Below are positions 11,317-23,018 of a stretch of DNA of 64,000 bases, piece by piece. The notes under the pieces were generated by a model. That model was not told the origin of the DNA and made no database searches. It was given only the letters and a program-made list of their open reading frames with translations. Origin of the DNA: Tritrichomonas musculus (Eukaryota; Parabasalia; Tritrichomonadida; Tritrichomonadidae). The first letter of the stretch is position 1. Every line of letters starts with the position of its first letter. The position numbers were made by a program, and so were the translations under genes. The stretch is taken from NCBI GenBank assembly GCA_039105265.1, contig JAPFFF010000014.1:1736001-1800000 (forward strand). The letters are read 5' to 3'.

Positions 11317-12642
11317 TCATTTTAGCGATCCATAAAACTCTATTGAATCTATTGAGAAATTATTGGACCCATTCCAGCAAGACTGTGTTTGACGCATTCG
11401 AAGAAATCTATATTCTTTATTATCGATATTTTGAATGGTGAATGTGGATGCAAGAAGATTTCCATTTAATAAAGAACAATCTTTTTGTTCATCAACAATT
11501 TCCCAAGTATTATTATCGTTTGATCCTTCAATCACCCAAGATCTGGGATGGCAATTATTTGGCAAGTTATCATGCGACTTAACTGAATAATTCTTTGGAA
11601 TTATTTTATATTTTTTGAAATCGAAACAAATCCAAGAATTTTCTTGATTTTGTGAGAAAAAGTATTTAGAGTGGTCATCATATAAAACTGCATTTCGTGG
11701 AGAGTGATCCCAATAGGTTGATGAAGATGTAATTTTTATTGCATCATAAATGCTTAATTGAGAATTGTTTGAAAGGTAATTTATGATTCCATCAAATTCA
11801 TAATTTTTTTCATACTGAATAGAAATTTCCTTTTCGTCGTTTTGATCATTTAATTTTAAAGGTTTGTGATATCTACTATTATTAGTTTTAATTTCATCAA
11901 TTTTCATTACTCGTTGTTCAAGCCTTAATGAAAGGTTTTTCCATGAATCATGTGTTAAATCATCAATATTATAAATTTTTAAAAATTCTGTAATTTTGTT
12001 AACAGTAACATTAGAAAAGTCGACATACTCATACAAAAACGAGTACTTTGAATTATTCGAATAAAGCTTGTTGATGATTGATATAAGTTGATCTTCCGAT
12101 TTTAACTGAAGTTTATGATTTTTAATGATTATTTCAAGGGTATTAATTTTGATATTTTTAAGTTCTTCTTCTTGACTTTCGTCGAGTAAGAAAAAATGTG
12201 ATGAGATGAAGTCTATTTCGTCTTGAAGTGCTTTCGAATTAAATAAGCAATATTGTTCATGTTTTTTAATCAAATGGAAAACATTATTCATTGTTATTTT
12301 TGCTTGACAACCTATTTCATTGGTTTCAATAGAATCATTATCTAAAATTTCAATAATTTCAGCAATGAATGGAACTTCATTTTCAGGAATATTAATTTGA
12401 TGGAATTTCGTTAATTCAAGAATATATGAGAAATGGCCTTTTTGATGAGTTTGTATTATGAATTCATTAAAAGTGGGATCGTTATAGTGAATTTGACAAA
12501 TTTTAGGTGAAATGAGATCTGCAACAATACGACTAGTCGGAAATTCTTCACCATTTACTATAAATGTAAAATCATTGTTATACTTCTCAATGGGAACTTT
12601 TAAAATACTTGTTGGATTGAGGATGATTTTGCTATCACTCAT
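11317..12642 (-). CDS. BTB domain protein with C-terminal F5/8 type C domain
   Basis: The 441-residue protein starts at the ATG at 12642 (MSDSKII). The frame runs on to a TTG at 12723, which I do not use. The N-terminal 20-110 region is a divergent BTB/POZ domain (FIVNGEEFPTSRIVADLISP). The middle is helical and BACK-like. Residues about 290-440 form a discoidin-like F5/8 type C domain with typical landmarks: a YWDHSPRNAVLYDD-like start, WICFDFK, SWVIEGSNDNNTW, and a C-terminal YRFLRMRQTQ...SIEFYG. BTB plus F5/8C is a hugely expanded, poorly characterised family in trichomonads. BTB domains often dimerise and serve as Cullin-3 adaptors, and F5/8C domains bind sugars or lipids. No signal peptide is seen, so it is probably intracellular. 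Domain calls are firm; substrate and partner are unknown. Confidence 0.82.
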   Translation of the reverse strand: MSDSKIILNPTSILKVPIEKYNNDFTFIVNGEEFPTSRIVADLISPKICQIHYNDPTFNEFIIQTHQKGHFSYILELTKFHQINIPENEVPFIAEIIEILDNDSIETNEIGCQAKITMNNVFHLIKKHEQYCLFNSKALQDEIDFISSHFFLLDESQEEELKNIKINTLEIIIKNHKLQLKSEDQLISIINKLYSNNSKYSFLYEYVDFSNVTVNKITEFLKIYNIDDLTHDSWKNLSLRLEQRVMKIDEIKTNNSRYHKPLKLNDQNDEKEISIQYEKNYEFDGIINYLSNNSQLSIYDAIKITSSSTYWDHSPRNAVLYDDHSKYFFSQNQENSWICFDFKKYKIIPKNYSVKSHDNLPNNCHPRSWVIEGSNDNNTWEIVDEQKDCSLLNGNLLASTFTIQNIDNKEYRFLRMRQTQSCWNGSNNFSIDSIEFYGSLK

Positions 12643-13314
12643 ATAAACGATATTATAATAATGATTGAAATAATCGTAGGTTTCTGATTTTATTCTCTCA
12701 ATTTTTCCGCATAAAATTCTCAAAATTTTGAGAAAAATAATTCAAATTGAAAAAAATTGCATATATCTTTAAATTAATTAATACAATTATTTATATTTTA
12801 GAGTAAAAATTTATATTAATATAAATTTAATTACCAATTGATATTAATTAAATGATTTCTCTAATATATTATACGAAAAAATCATATTAATAATTTCAAT
12901 TCTTTTCAAATCATAAAACTTTTTGATGTATCATAAAGATGTGTATATTATTTGTATTTCGTCATTATCTTCATAATTATTTTTGTATTCTGCATTCAAC
13001 CATAATATATTTATATTGAATAATTATTCATTCTCTGGATTTAAAAACAAAAAAGCTAATTGAAATCATATATGAAAATATCTTTTAAGTGTTCTCACAT
13101 GTTTTTCTATTCTTTGAATCAGAGAAAAGTTTTATTCCAGAATGATTAATTATATTGGATTAGTTAGATAGGTGGAAAATGTAAAATTAGGGCTTTTCAT
13201 TACATGATCCAATAATATAGTAAATAAAAAAATAAACAAGGCCTAATTAATTTCATATATATAAATAAATAATTTAAATAATAATCGTTATTTCATCAAC
13301 ATAAGAGTAATAAT
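12643..13314. other. Intergenic gap
   Basis: AT-rich gap between the BTB gene start and the stop of the coiled-coil gene. No gene, RNA or element is recognised. Confidence 0.5.
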
Positions 13315-16300
13315 TTAAGGTGATTCACTAAAAAGTGACAAACTGTTATTTTCATCATTTCCGCACTTGTAGGCAGATGTTAAGCAGCCGCTATAAATCT
13401 GAAGTCTTCTTGCGCACATCAACATTAATACAACAGGTCTAACTGAATAAACTTTATGTAATCCTAAATTGGAGTTTGTTGGTTTTGTTCCATTAAAATT
13501 CAAATTTAAACTTGAACCAGAATTGCCATTTTCATTCATTCTTTGAAGAACCTTCTTTATAGAGTCCATTGTGAGCGCTTTCTTTTCGGCTCGCAATATT
13601 TCAAGTTTTCTCTGCATTTTACGATGGCCGATAGAAGTCATTAAAGACTCCTCTAGGGCACATCTAAGGTCTGCGGTAGACCCTGGGGCAGCTAATCCCT
13701 CTGTAATTTGTCTGTATAATGATCTTGCCCAAAAAACCCAGCTATTTAAATCTTTCTGGACGTTCTCTAATTTTCTATTTTGATCTGTTAATCTCTTAAT
13801 CTCCTTTTCATAATTTGCACTTGTGATTCCCATTTGATCTATAATGATCTTATTGGTATCGATTTCATTTTTCATATCTTGAAAGAGTGTAACAACTGAA
13901 GAATTCTTATCTAGATTTAATGAAGCAAGTTCCGCAACAGCATTCTCATTAATTAATTGACCAAATATGTACACAATTTTATCTAACGAGTATTTTTCAA
14001 TATTAATATCATTAATATCTAAACAATCATCGGATTCATTTATTGATTCATGAATACTAGTAATATCTTCTTCGGTTGGAATGTTGACTTTGAACTTTTT
14101 ATGCAATAAGTCAACAAGTTGTTGTTTTGCAGCTTTGAGCATATCTTTTAATTCTGATATTTTCTTGGAATATTGCACTTTATTTTGAAATACCTCAGCT
14201 TTACATTTAGCAATGACTTGATCTTCTCTACGCTTTATTTGAGATGAAAGCTGGTCAATTAGGTATTTATTATTTTTTTCTTCAATTTTCATTTTTTTGA
14301 TAGTCATTTGAGCTACCATTTTATCATTTTTAAGCGTTTTAATTTCAGATAGGGCTTCGATAAGTCTGTCTCGTGTTTCTTTTAATTCCTGGTCAAGTTT
14401 TCCAACCCTATCGTCATACTTATCAACCATTTCGATTGTTTTCTCTTTCAATTGATTTAAAGCTTCGTTGTTCAATTTCTCAAGCTCAGTAACTCGTTTT
14501 GAAAGAGTATTATTTTTATCTTTAATTCTTTTATCATTTTCTCTTATCTGCCCATATTTCTTTTCCATTTGAGCCTCAAGTTCTTCTTTCTCTTTTAATA
14601 GGCGTTGATTATTTCCGCTTAGTTCTTTCAATTTATTTGTAAGGGAAGTTACATCATCTTCATTTTCGTTGCATTGGCTTTTCAATTTTTGATATTGATC
14701 TAGAAGACTTTCATAAGCATTTTTGCTTTCTTTTTTAGATTTTTTAAATGAATTTTCTGCTTCAATCAGTTTTTTCTTTGATTCTTCTTCAATTTTATTT
14801 TTTTCATTAATTGCTTCCTGTAGGCTTTGTTTTAATTTTAAGTTTTGCTCTTTTGTTTTTTGAAGATTAGCGCGTAATGTATTTAAATCCAAGTTTGAAA
14901 TGGCGCTAACATTATTATTAACATTTTTGTTTTTAATTTTCTTATCAGTTTGGCTATAACTATTTGTATTATCAATATATGAAGAATCGTATGTATTATT
15001 TGTATATGATGAATTTGATTTATAATGACGAATTATTGAGAGATTTTTTTCATTTTCTTGAGTCAAAAGATCATGAATTTCAACAAAATTTTGTAGCATC
15101 AAAAGGAAATCATCAAATGAATAATTTCCATCGATTGTATCATTGTTTCCATTCTTATTCTGTTTTTTATTTGTTTGAACATATGGTTCTATCAATAATC
15201 TTGCATCTCTAATTTTCGCGTTTTGTTGATCCAGTATTTTTCTTAACGTGCTTTGTTGTTTCGCTTTTTTTTGTTGTTTCTGATTTTGTTGGTTTGCTGC
15301 ACTTAAATGTCGGATTGATTCAATTTCATTGACCTTGTTGAATAGAAGAAAATTCACTTCAAGCGTAGCAAGGAACATAACGTATAATTCATGAAGTGGT
15401 GAATCATTAATAGCATTTTCATCTTGATCAATGAATTGGAAAAATGCGTTGGCGTTGGTTTCAATTGCTAAAGGATCAAATAAAGACGTGATCGAATTAA
15501 GACGCTCGTGATAATCCTCAGCCTCATCTTCTATAAATTGTCCCATTCTTGCGCACTGTGTTAAAATTAGTGTCCTCTCTCTAAAATCAAATTGAGGAGC
15601 GCCCGTAGAATTAGATGAATTCGCAAGAGAATGTATAAAATTGATTGCATTTTCAAGTTGTTTTAGGATAATAGCTTTTTTCTCTCTTTCTTTTTCCATA
15701 TCATCTTCACTATAAATCATCAGATTCTGAAGATTCTGATTTATTTGAGGTGATTGTAGTCCAAAGTTCTCATTTTCATCGTTACTATTAGTAAAGTCAT
15801 CCATAAATTCTTCAGTATTATTATTCTTTTTATTTTGTGCTTGATATTGATTTTGTACTTGTAAAGGGTTTGTTCTGCTTTCAATTAGCTGAACAATATT
15901 TTGATATGGAGTTTTGGTGGAATCAAATTCATAATCATATTTATTACTAATTTTTGCAAGAAGATCATTAAATTTTGCTTCAGATTGTTCAGATATCTCT
16001 TCTAATTTCAATTGGAGTTCTTTATTTTGGCTTTCTAGTCTTTCATTATCTGAAGTTGCCTTTTCCAATAATTCTTCACATTTTGATTCAGCTGTTTCAA
16101 GGCTTTTTAATAAATTTAAGTACGAATCCCTCTGAGATTTGATTTCAGATATTTGTTGTTTTTGTTCGTTAATGCAATTATCTAAAATTTCAAACGTTTT
16201 ATTAAATGAGTCTAAGGTACTATTTTTTTTATCTGTGATTTGTGAATAAAAATTACTATTTTCATTATCTTGATTTTGAATACTTTCTGTATTAGCAATA

Positions 16301-17052
16301 CTGAGTTTTAATTGGCATATTTGACCTTCTTTTGAAGATAATTCTGACTTTGCAGTACTAAGTTCGAGTTTTAAATCGCTAATTGTTGCCAATAGATTAT
16401 TAATTTTTTTATCTTTTTCAGCACAATTTTCTGTCAATTCTTTTATTTGCTTGTTGATAGCTTGATTATCTTTTTGATTTTGAGATTCTAAATCACCGAT
16501 TTGAAGCGCCTTGTTTAATTGATCAATCTTTTTTTGTAATTTTTTAACCTCGTTTTGTGATTTTTTTAGTAGGCTTTGGTAATCAGGTGCGCTTTTGATT
16601 TGGTCTTGCAAAATATTATTTATTTCGATTTGATTATCAAGTTCTTCCGAAAGACGCTTATTCTCTATTTCTGTTGTATGAAGTTTCAAATAAGTATCGT
16701 TATTTTGAGTATATAACTCAGAAACAGAAACTTGAGACCTTGTATATGGAGAAAATGTCATTTTAGAGGTATTAGCAGTAGAACATAGAGAATTTATAAG
16801 TTCTGTATTTTCATTTCGGACTTTTTCGAGTGTATTTTGTAAAGATTTAATTGTCGAATTGAGAACGCCAAGCTGTTCATTATGTGTCCGGTGAAGACAC
16901 TGAATCGAATTTTCAAGACGAAGTATTTCGGTTTCATGATTATTTTGTAAATTGACATAACGTGAACTTAAATCTTCTAATTTTTTTCTTAAAAGTGTAT
17001 TTTGTGCTGAAATGTCAGTTGTTTGTTTTGGTTCTATTAAAATGTCGTTCAA
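13315..17052 (-). CDS. Large coiled-coil protein, start uncertain
   Basis: The 1245-residue frame is dominated by heptad-rich Glu/Lys/Gln/Leu sequence over roughly residues 15-350 and 740-1010. Between them is a less charged globular segment (about 450-640). After the second rod comes a short conserved-looking end (WVFWARSLYRQITEGL, about 1125-1140). It looks like a cytoskeletal or golgin/centrosomal scaffold, but I recognise no specific family. The C-terminal WARSLY segment is probably its most family-specific part. The frame opens at a TTG. No in-frame ATG occurs until residue 98, although heptads already run before it, and the reading frame stays open 50 bases upstream of the TTG without an ATG. 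Either the start is non-ATG, a 5' exon is missed, or a one-base change near 17095 separates it from ATG AAA TTC upstream. It is divergent from the gene at 17181. Confidence 0.75.
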   Translation of the reverse strand: MNDILIEPKQTTDISAQNTLLRKKLEDLSSRYVNLQNNHETEILRLENSIQCLHRTHNEQLGVLNSTIKSLQNTLEKVRNENTELINSLCSTANTSKMTFSPYTRSQVSVSELYTQNNDTYLKLHTTEIENKRLSEELDNQIEINNILQDQIKSAPDYQSLLKKSQNEVKKLQKKIDQLNKALQIGDLESQNQKDNQAINKQIKELTENCAEKDKKINNLLATISDLKLELSTAKSELSSKEGQICQLKLSIANTESIQNQDNENSNFYSQITDKKNSTLDSFNKTFEILDNCINEQKQQISEIKSQRDSYLNLLKSLETAESKCEELLEKATSDNERLESQNKELQLKLEEISEQSEAKFNDLLAKISNKYDYEFDSTKTPYQNIVQLIESRTNPLQVQNQYQAQNKKNNNTEEFMDDFTNSNDENENFGLQSPQINQNLQNLMIYSEDDMEKEREKKAIILKQLENAINFIHSLANSSNSTGAPQFDFRERTLILTQCARMGQFIEDEAEDYHERLNSITSLFDPLAIETNANAFFQFIDQDENAINDSPLHELYVMFLATLEVNFLLFNKVNEIESIRHLSAANQQNQKQQKKAKQQSTLRKILDQQNAKIRDARLLIEPYVQTNKKQNKNGNNDTIDGNYSFDDFLLMLQNFVEIHDLLTQENEKNLSIIRHYKSNSSYTNNTYDSSYIDNTNSYSQTDKKIKNKNVNNNVSAISNLDLNTLRANLQKTKEQNLKLKQSLQEAINEKNKIEEESKKKLIEAENSFKKSKKESKNAYESLLDQYQKLKSQCNENEDDVTSLTNKLKELSGNNQRLLKEKEELEAQMEKKYGQIRENDKRIKDKNNTLSKRVTELEKLNNEALNQLKEKTIEMVDKYDDRVGKLDQELKETRDRLIEALSEIKTLKNDKMVAQMTIKKMKIEEKNNKYLIDQLSSQIKRREDQVIAKCKAEVFQNKVQYSKKISELKDMLKAAKQQLVDLLHKKFKVNIPTEEDITSIHESINESDDCLDINDINIEKYSLDKIVYIFGQLINENAVAELASLNLDKNSSVVTLFQDMKNEIDTNKIIIDQMGITSANYEKEIKRLTDQNRKLENVQKDLNSWVFWARSLYRQITEGLAAPGSTADLRCALEESLMTSIGHRKMQRKLEILRAEKKALTMDSIKKVLQRMNENGNSGSSLNLNFNGTKPTNSNLGLHKVYSVRPVVLMLMCARRLQIYSGCLTSAYKCGNDENNSLSLFSESP

Positions 17053-17180
17053 TGCTTCTTCGTTAATAAAAAAACAATCTAAAAATATAAATTGACTTTT
17101 TCAATGAATTTCATCAATATACCGTTTACTATTATGATATATAAAAAACTTATTGAAAAATTCACCTAATGGCATAGAAA

Positions 17181-18398
17181 ATGTCCACAACTCAATCAAT
17201 TTTCCTTGATGGTAAAGTAGTATTTAAGAAAACAGAGAAAGTTATTATTTATATAATTACCGACAATTACTTATATTTTATTGACCAAAATAATCCAAGC
17301 GAAATAAATTATAAATTTTTGATCAATAAAGTATACTGGGAACTATGTGAAAATAAAGATATTCAATTAATTTATTATTTAGATGAAAACAAACATCCTG
17401 TTGATTTCCATTTCGACTTTAAAATACATTTTTTCACTCAAGATGAAATTGAAATCTTTCAATATGCCATTCAAGCGCATAAAGATATTGTCAAGCAAAG
17501 CATAAACAAGATTATTATTAATACAATTAATGATTTAAACAAACAATATATTTATGGAAAAAAACCTCTTGTGGATCTTTTTCCTTTTAAAGCGACTGAT
17601 TCGCTTCATGATGTTTTAGCATATTTGTTAAATCAATATCAATGTCAAAATACTGAGAAATATCAAGCAGAAGATGGGTTTCCTATTAAATTTTCAGAAA
17701 AACTCTCTCGCACTTTTGAAGATAAAAAAGAAAATGAAAAGCATAGCTCTTTTTATGCTTTGGCGGGATCATTCTTATCAACATATTTGGATAAATATAC
17801 TCTCAATGGTGAAGATAAGCAAAATGACATCGTAAAAGAACTTTCAACATTGTTCAAAAAATGGATTAATATCGCATATGTTCCTTCTGATTTTCGCTAT
17901 TTTTATAATCGTATTCAAAATCTTTTTTCAAAATCTTTAGAGAAATTTCCCCATTTATATCTGAAACCAAATATTATTGATGTAAAGTCTAAACTTACTG
18001 ATGCTTGTCAATGTTTAGAAAACGCTCGTAGTGCTGTAAATGAACCTGAAAAGAAAATATTCCCTCTCAAAACTTTTGCTCGTTTAAATTATGGCAACGA
18101 AGGATGTCTAGATAACAAAGATGTTAAATATTTATCAACATACATTTATTATATTCTTAAAAATTTTATTTATGTTGAGAATTTAAATGAGATCAAAGAA
18201 ATATTTGATAAATTCACCGATATAATGATGAAGTATTTTGAAGCACAAGATAACCAAAATGATCTCGATGTTTGCTATATTAGATTTAAACTTTTGTTTT
18301 TTAACATGGTTGATAATGATAAAATTGGATTTATTCAAAAAGCTGAACAAAAATATTTGGATGCATTGAACAAAATATCTAAAAATGCAACAAAATAA
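17181..18398 (+). CDS. Conserved-looking hypothetical protein
   Basis: 405 residues, ATG start, not recognised. The first 100 residues are beta-rich (IIYIITDNYLYFID, then a FDFKIHFFTQDEIEIFQYAIQAHKD stretch), a pattern that could be a PH-like fold ending in a C-terminal helix; this is inference only. The rest is helical, without coiled coil, membrane segment or signal peptide. Codon use and composition look like the neighbouring genuine genes. It is divergent from the long coiled-coil gene, with starts only about 130 bp apart, so they share a short promoter region. That region carries TTGAAAAA-type motifs on both sides. Confidence 0.7.
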   Translation: MSTTQSIFLDGKVVFKKTEKVIIYIITDNYLYFIDQNNPSEINYKFLINKVYWELCENKDIQLIYYLDENKHPVDFHFDFKIHFFTQDEIEIFQYAIQAHKDIVKQSINKIIINTINDLNKQYIYGKKPLVDLFPFKATDSLHDVLAYLLNQYQCQNTEKYQAEDGFPIKFSEKLSRTFEDKKENEKHSSFYALAGSFLSTYLDKYTLNGEDKQNDIVKELSTLFKKWINIAYVPSDFRYFYNRIQNLFSKSLEKFPHLYLKPNIIDVKSKLTDACQCLENARSAVNEPEKKIFPLKTFARLNYGNEGCLDNKDVKYLSTYIYYILKNFIYVENLNEIKEIFDKFTDIMMKYFEAQDNQNDLDVCYIRFKLLFFNMVDNDKIGFIQKAEQKYLDALNKISKNATK

Positions 18399-18775
18399 AA
18401 AGATGCATGTTTGATAAAGTCTAGATAAGAATTCATCCAGGATGGAATAAGGAAATCTGGTGTTTCACTAGCGTGAAAATTCAATTTCAAACAGTTTGAA
18501 AAATCAAGCTTTTTAAGTTATTTTTGTTTAGAGATTATATATAATTTAAATTTAGTTTTTAAATAATTATCATTTAACATTTACCTTAATAAAGTGTAAG
18601 TGATTTCTATTCATCCAATAAAATATATGTTATCTTAAAATAAAATTATATGTTGAAAGGAAACATTATAAAACATTGTTTAATAATTTGTGATTACATA
18701 AAAGATATTAAATAATTTGATATTAGTTATACGTTCGTATATTGCGAAATGAATTAGATTTAGTTTTCCTATTTT
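18399..18775. other. Intergenic gap between convergent genes
   Basis: AT-rich gap between two convergent stops. The segment near 18436-18450 (atccaggatggaataag) loosely resembles the MITE ends near 26.5 kb, but no complete element is visible. Confidence 0.4.
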
Positions 18776-19513
18776 TCAAAAAGATAGTATCAATTCTAAA
18801 TTTGATAAATCATTCGAGTATGACATAAAAAAGAATGGAAGAAAGACAACAATTGAATATTCTGAAATTGCTTGAATAGTCACATTTATCCGATGATTGA
18901 AAAATTTTGAGCTGACTGCACATAAAATAAGAGGCGCTATTTGTAAAACAATAAAAATTCCTCTTAAAATGGATAAAAACGTTGAATAATCGTGTCTTGT
19001 TATTATTAAGACAATAATTTGAAATAATATAATTCCAAAAAACGCTGAAAAAACAGAAGAAAAATGTTGAGACGGATGAGTATTCATAGGAAAGATGGAT
19101 ATAAATATGTATGAAATACTGCTTACAAATGTAATTGACTTTAATAGAAATCGTTCAAATAAATTAGGTTGATAAAAAGAAGTTATATAAAAAGTTATTG
19201 AGCTCATTAAATAAAATATTGATGCTGCTATAGAACAAAAAAAGCATATCATAAAAGAGTTATTTGGTTCTTCTGTTCCTGTTTCTGAAATTGTTGGAAT
19301 ATATCCACTCATACGTCCTTCCAAGAAATATATAATAAAAAGGGTGAAATAATATGTAGGTGGCAAAAACGAAGCCATAAAAGGAAAGGCATCTAGACCA
19401 ATATTCATTCCAAGAGAGTAATTAGGTAAAATGTTTGGCTCATTTACTATATTTTTAAGATAATTGCTGTTTTTTTCATTAGTTTGTTCATCGAATTCAG
19501 CTTTTTTTTTCAT
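18776..19513 (-). CDS. FRAG1/DRAM/Sfk1 family membrane protein
   Basis: 245 residues with about six hydrophobic helices. After the first helix comes GYIPTISETGTEEPNNSFM, the P-x-I-S-x-T-G motif that marks the FRAG1/DRAM/Sfk1 family. The last helix pair begins with an AISEYSIVVFLPFFF segment, matching the conserved IS(A)xxEY start of the final helix in that family. Length is normal for the family. Relatives include DRAM (lysosome/autophagy), PGAP2/FRAG1 (GPI-anchor remodelling in the Golgi) and yeast Sfk1 (plasma-membrane lipid asymmetry). Which role applies cannot be told from sequence. The start is the ATG at 19513, followed by a Lys-rich cytosolic N-terminus. Confidence 0.78.
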   Translation of the reverse strand: MKKKAEFDEQTNEKNSNYLKNIVNEPNILPNYSLGMNIGLDAFPFMASFLPPTYYFTLFIIYFLEGRMSGYIPTISETGTEEPNNSFMICFFCSIAASIFYLMSSITFYITSFYQPNLFERFLLKSITFVSSISYIFISIFPMNTHPSQHFSSVFSAFFGIILFQIIVLIITRHDYSTFLSILRGIFIVLQIAPLILCAVSSKFFNHRINVTIQAISEYSIVVFLPFFFMSYSNDLSNLELILSF

Positions 19514-22500
19514 AAAATGAAGAGAATAATTGTAAAAATTTATATAAAAGTGTGGTTACATTTAATTAATCCATTGTTGTTGGATTCTAAAACAACAATT
19601 CTTCTTGCAAAAGGTATTCAAAAACCTAATTTTTATGGTCGATCAAACTTTTAAATTATTGCTACAGTATACTTAAAAAAATACTCAAGAATTGGATATG
19701 ATTTTAAAGATTACCTTTTTTTCTACCTAAAAGTGGTACCAGTTTAATTATTTAAATTATTATTGATTTATTCTATATATGTATGGATAAATACTTGGAA
19801 TAGCTTTATAAACTTACAGTTGATTTTTTTTATATCATCAACCTTATTTATTGATGAAACAATTCAAATATAAGTTATAAAAGTTATTGAGTTATTTGTA
19901 AATTCGTTTTTATTCTATCTTTTATGTGCATCTATGCTAAAATATTTATAAAAAATGATTGTTAATGATGATGATATCTTATTTTCATCCGTATTATACA
20001 TATATATTATGATGATGTCAATAGGAATAATTTTTTTAATCTTTTGTAGGATCATTCCTTCTTTATGGAAGATTTAAACCTTTTTAATTTCCTAAAGAAA
20101 CAATATCATTATTTTTTAAACCTTGCATGCATGAATATTCAAAAATATCGTATGAAAAATAATTAAGTTAGTGAAACTCGATAATGTTCATGCATGAATA
20201 CTATAATATTAAATTGTATATGGAAAAAAACTTTTAAGAGAATCAACTTAATTTAATCATGCTTAAATTGATTTATATTGAATTAAACTTATTCAAAAAT
20301 GCATTTATGGAATAAAAATCATATTTCTAGATCAAACCTCAACATTTAGTAAATCAATATAAAATATTATAACATCAAATTGTTCAATATACTTAAAAGA
20401 ATGTATAAATGATACTTAAATACAATTTTATGCAACTTTTCGAAATATTGAATATTATCTGCAACTTCATGAAAAATCTATATTTTTTTCTTATATTAGA
20501 TATTTAAATGACGTATTCAATGATATGGTGAGTTAGTGATGGAAAATATCATTATGTTCACATAGAAGAAAATATAGTATTTTATATTTATATAAAAATT
20601 GCTTATATAGAATAGAATACTATAAGAAGAAAATATAGAAAATGGTTCGAATCCCAACAGTTGCTTTTGAAAGAAAGCTGATTTTTTTGATTTATTTTGA
20701 TTGTTGGTTTTATTTTGATGAGAATGAATTGTTCATGGGATTGAAAAATTTATATATCCAAATATTGGTGTTTTCATCAAAATTTTGGATATAAAATTTA
20801 TTTACAAATTAAATTTTATTATCGCAATATATAATATATCTATAAACAAATGAAATAATGTTGAAATTTTATAATTATTATTGTGAAAATTCTATTTTAT
20901 AAGTGATACAAAGTAATTCAAATTTTGATATAGGGAAAAACTTTTTGATTATATTAATAAAAAAATTGAATTGTTTTTTCATTAAAAACTTTTTGAAAGA
21001 GTTATGTTTATATAATAAATTACAATATCTTCAAAATGACTTAATCAAATTCTAATATTTTTGATATTATACTATAAATATATATATTTAATAATTATAT
21101 GTTTATATGAATGAATTTTATGAAAGAATTAGAGTGTATATATGAATTCTCTATCTATAATATTATTCATAGAATTTTTGAATGAAAAACAATCATTTAG
21201 TGAAAGTCTATTTTTGATATTTATAACAAATTTATAAAATAGTTTTATTACTATTATTATGTTATATATGCCACTTAAATTTAGCAAAATCTAAGGAAAA
21301 AGGTTTGAAAAAAAAAAAAATCTTCAACTTAGGATCTTTTTCTGCAGAAGTCGATTCGGAGAATTTTATTTTGAAAAATATAGTTTCGAATAGGATAAGC
21401 TAATAATGCATTTTTATGACTAACTTCTTCTTTTGAAATTAAATTTTCGATCAATATTATTTTGTTTTCAGTAAAAAATAGATTTTCTCTAGAGTCACCT
21501 AAATCAGTATCAATTATACATATCAGATAAATAAATATAAGTGTTGATTCAGTAAGAATATCGAATTTTAATTTTACAACAATCAGAAAAAAATAAATAA
21601 TAACCAAAAAATTAGTGAAAACATAATCTTATATAATAATCATTTGAGGTTGAAATTATCAGAATTCTTGGACTAAATAATTTCATCAAAAAATTTGAAA
21701 TAAATATTTTAATTATTTTTACTTTTTCAATAATATAAAACATTAAAATCCAACCATTATATTTCAATTTTTTTGAAAAAAAAAATTGATTATTTTTCTA
21801 TCAAAAAGTATAAAATATTTTCAATTTTTGAGTTCAACCATTATTGTTTTTGTTTTCTTTATATCTTATATCTAAAACATTAAAGAAAGTTAAAATATTT
21901 AAAATATATGTGTTTTACTGATTTATGTTTCAACATCAAGTGGTTGAAAATGGGTTCAAAAAATAACTTATATTTATCACTTTTCAATGTATGGAGAGGC
22001 CTTATTAAGGTATTCATTCAATTTTGTAGTATTCAAAAAGTGACAACGAAAATACATATTTTGCGAAATATATCATTATAAATTTTAATTTTTTTTATTA
22101 AATATTCATAAAATTAATAATATCATTATATAATATATTTAAATTATTGTATATCTTGCTAAAAGTAGAGATAATTTCATAAATAATCACTCAGCTAATC
22201 TTTTCAACCTGAGTTAAAATTTGAAAAATTGGCCATATTTTTTGATTTTAAAAAGATTTATTTTAAAAAATCAAAAATTCCGACGCTGGGGACTTTATTT
22301 TGGATAGATTTTTTCTTTGAATACTTTACATATTTTTACTTTTCAGAAATCTTTATTTTCTCACAATTTTACAATTGTTTATATCTTACAATCTCACAAT
22401 TATTTCTTAAAAAAATGCTCAATATTCTGAAGCATATAATAATTTCATAGAATTGATCTCAATTTTCTGATGATTCAAATATTTCATAAAAAATAAATTC

Positions 22501-23018
22501 AATTTAATAAATTAACTAAAAAATATATCTTATATTTTAAATTGGATTTTCCTCATATTTGCTATAATATTTATACAAAACATCATTTTTTTTCTAAACT
22601 TATCAAATTGTAAAATTTTCATTCAAAAAGAAAAATTAGTTTATTTTTATATCATACGTCAATTTTACCATTATATTTAGTAAATAAATTTTTTATCATC
22701 ATATATTTTATTATATTATAATATGATAAAATATACTGCTTTTGTTCAACCTTAATATGGTCTGTATGGAGGTTTATATTAATTTCTATTACTTCGATTT
22801 TAACCACCTATAATCTGACCATTTTTTATAGAAATTTTCAACGAAAAATATAATTCAATACAATATTTTTTAGATTATTTTTTATGTTTATTCTCAAATT
22901 TTTCAAATAAATATTATAAATTTTGAATTGAAATTTAAATTTAAAATAAAAAGCTAATAGAATTCTCAAATTAATTCAATTTTTACCAACTCTAATTATT
23001 AAAATTATTTAAACAGAT
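19514..23018. other. 3.5-kb gene-poor AT-rich region
   Basis: No convincing gene. A minus-strand open frame at 21329-21607 (92 codons) contains fairly varied residues and might be a remnant, but I recognise nothing in it. An imperfect inverted repeat with GCATGCATGAATA lies at about 20125 and 20190. A tRNA T-arm look-alike at 20644 was rejected. Several copies of the motif AACTTTTTGA occur here, for example near 20939 and 20987. Confidence 0.4.

Noticed and set aside
12643-12723. N-terminal extension of the BTB protein from a TTG
   Set aside because: No ATG, and the BTB region starts after the ATG at 12642.
17053-17180. Spliced first exon for the long coiled-coil gene
   Set aside because: A GTATAT donor exists on the minus strand, but no acceptor of the CTAACAC-AG type follows and the AG sites available do not restore the frame.
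20636-20660. tRNA gene suggested by GGTTCGAATCC
   Set aside because: The T-arm stem does not pair and no acceptor, D or anticodon arm can be drawn around it.
21329-21607. Small minus-strand gene of 92 codons
   Set aside because: The first residues are low-complexity, no family is recognisable and no promoter-like context is present; left as possible remnant.
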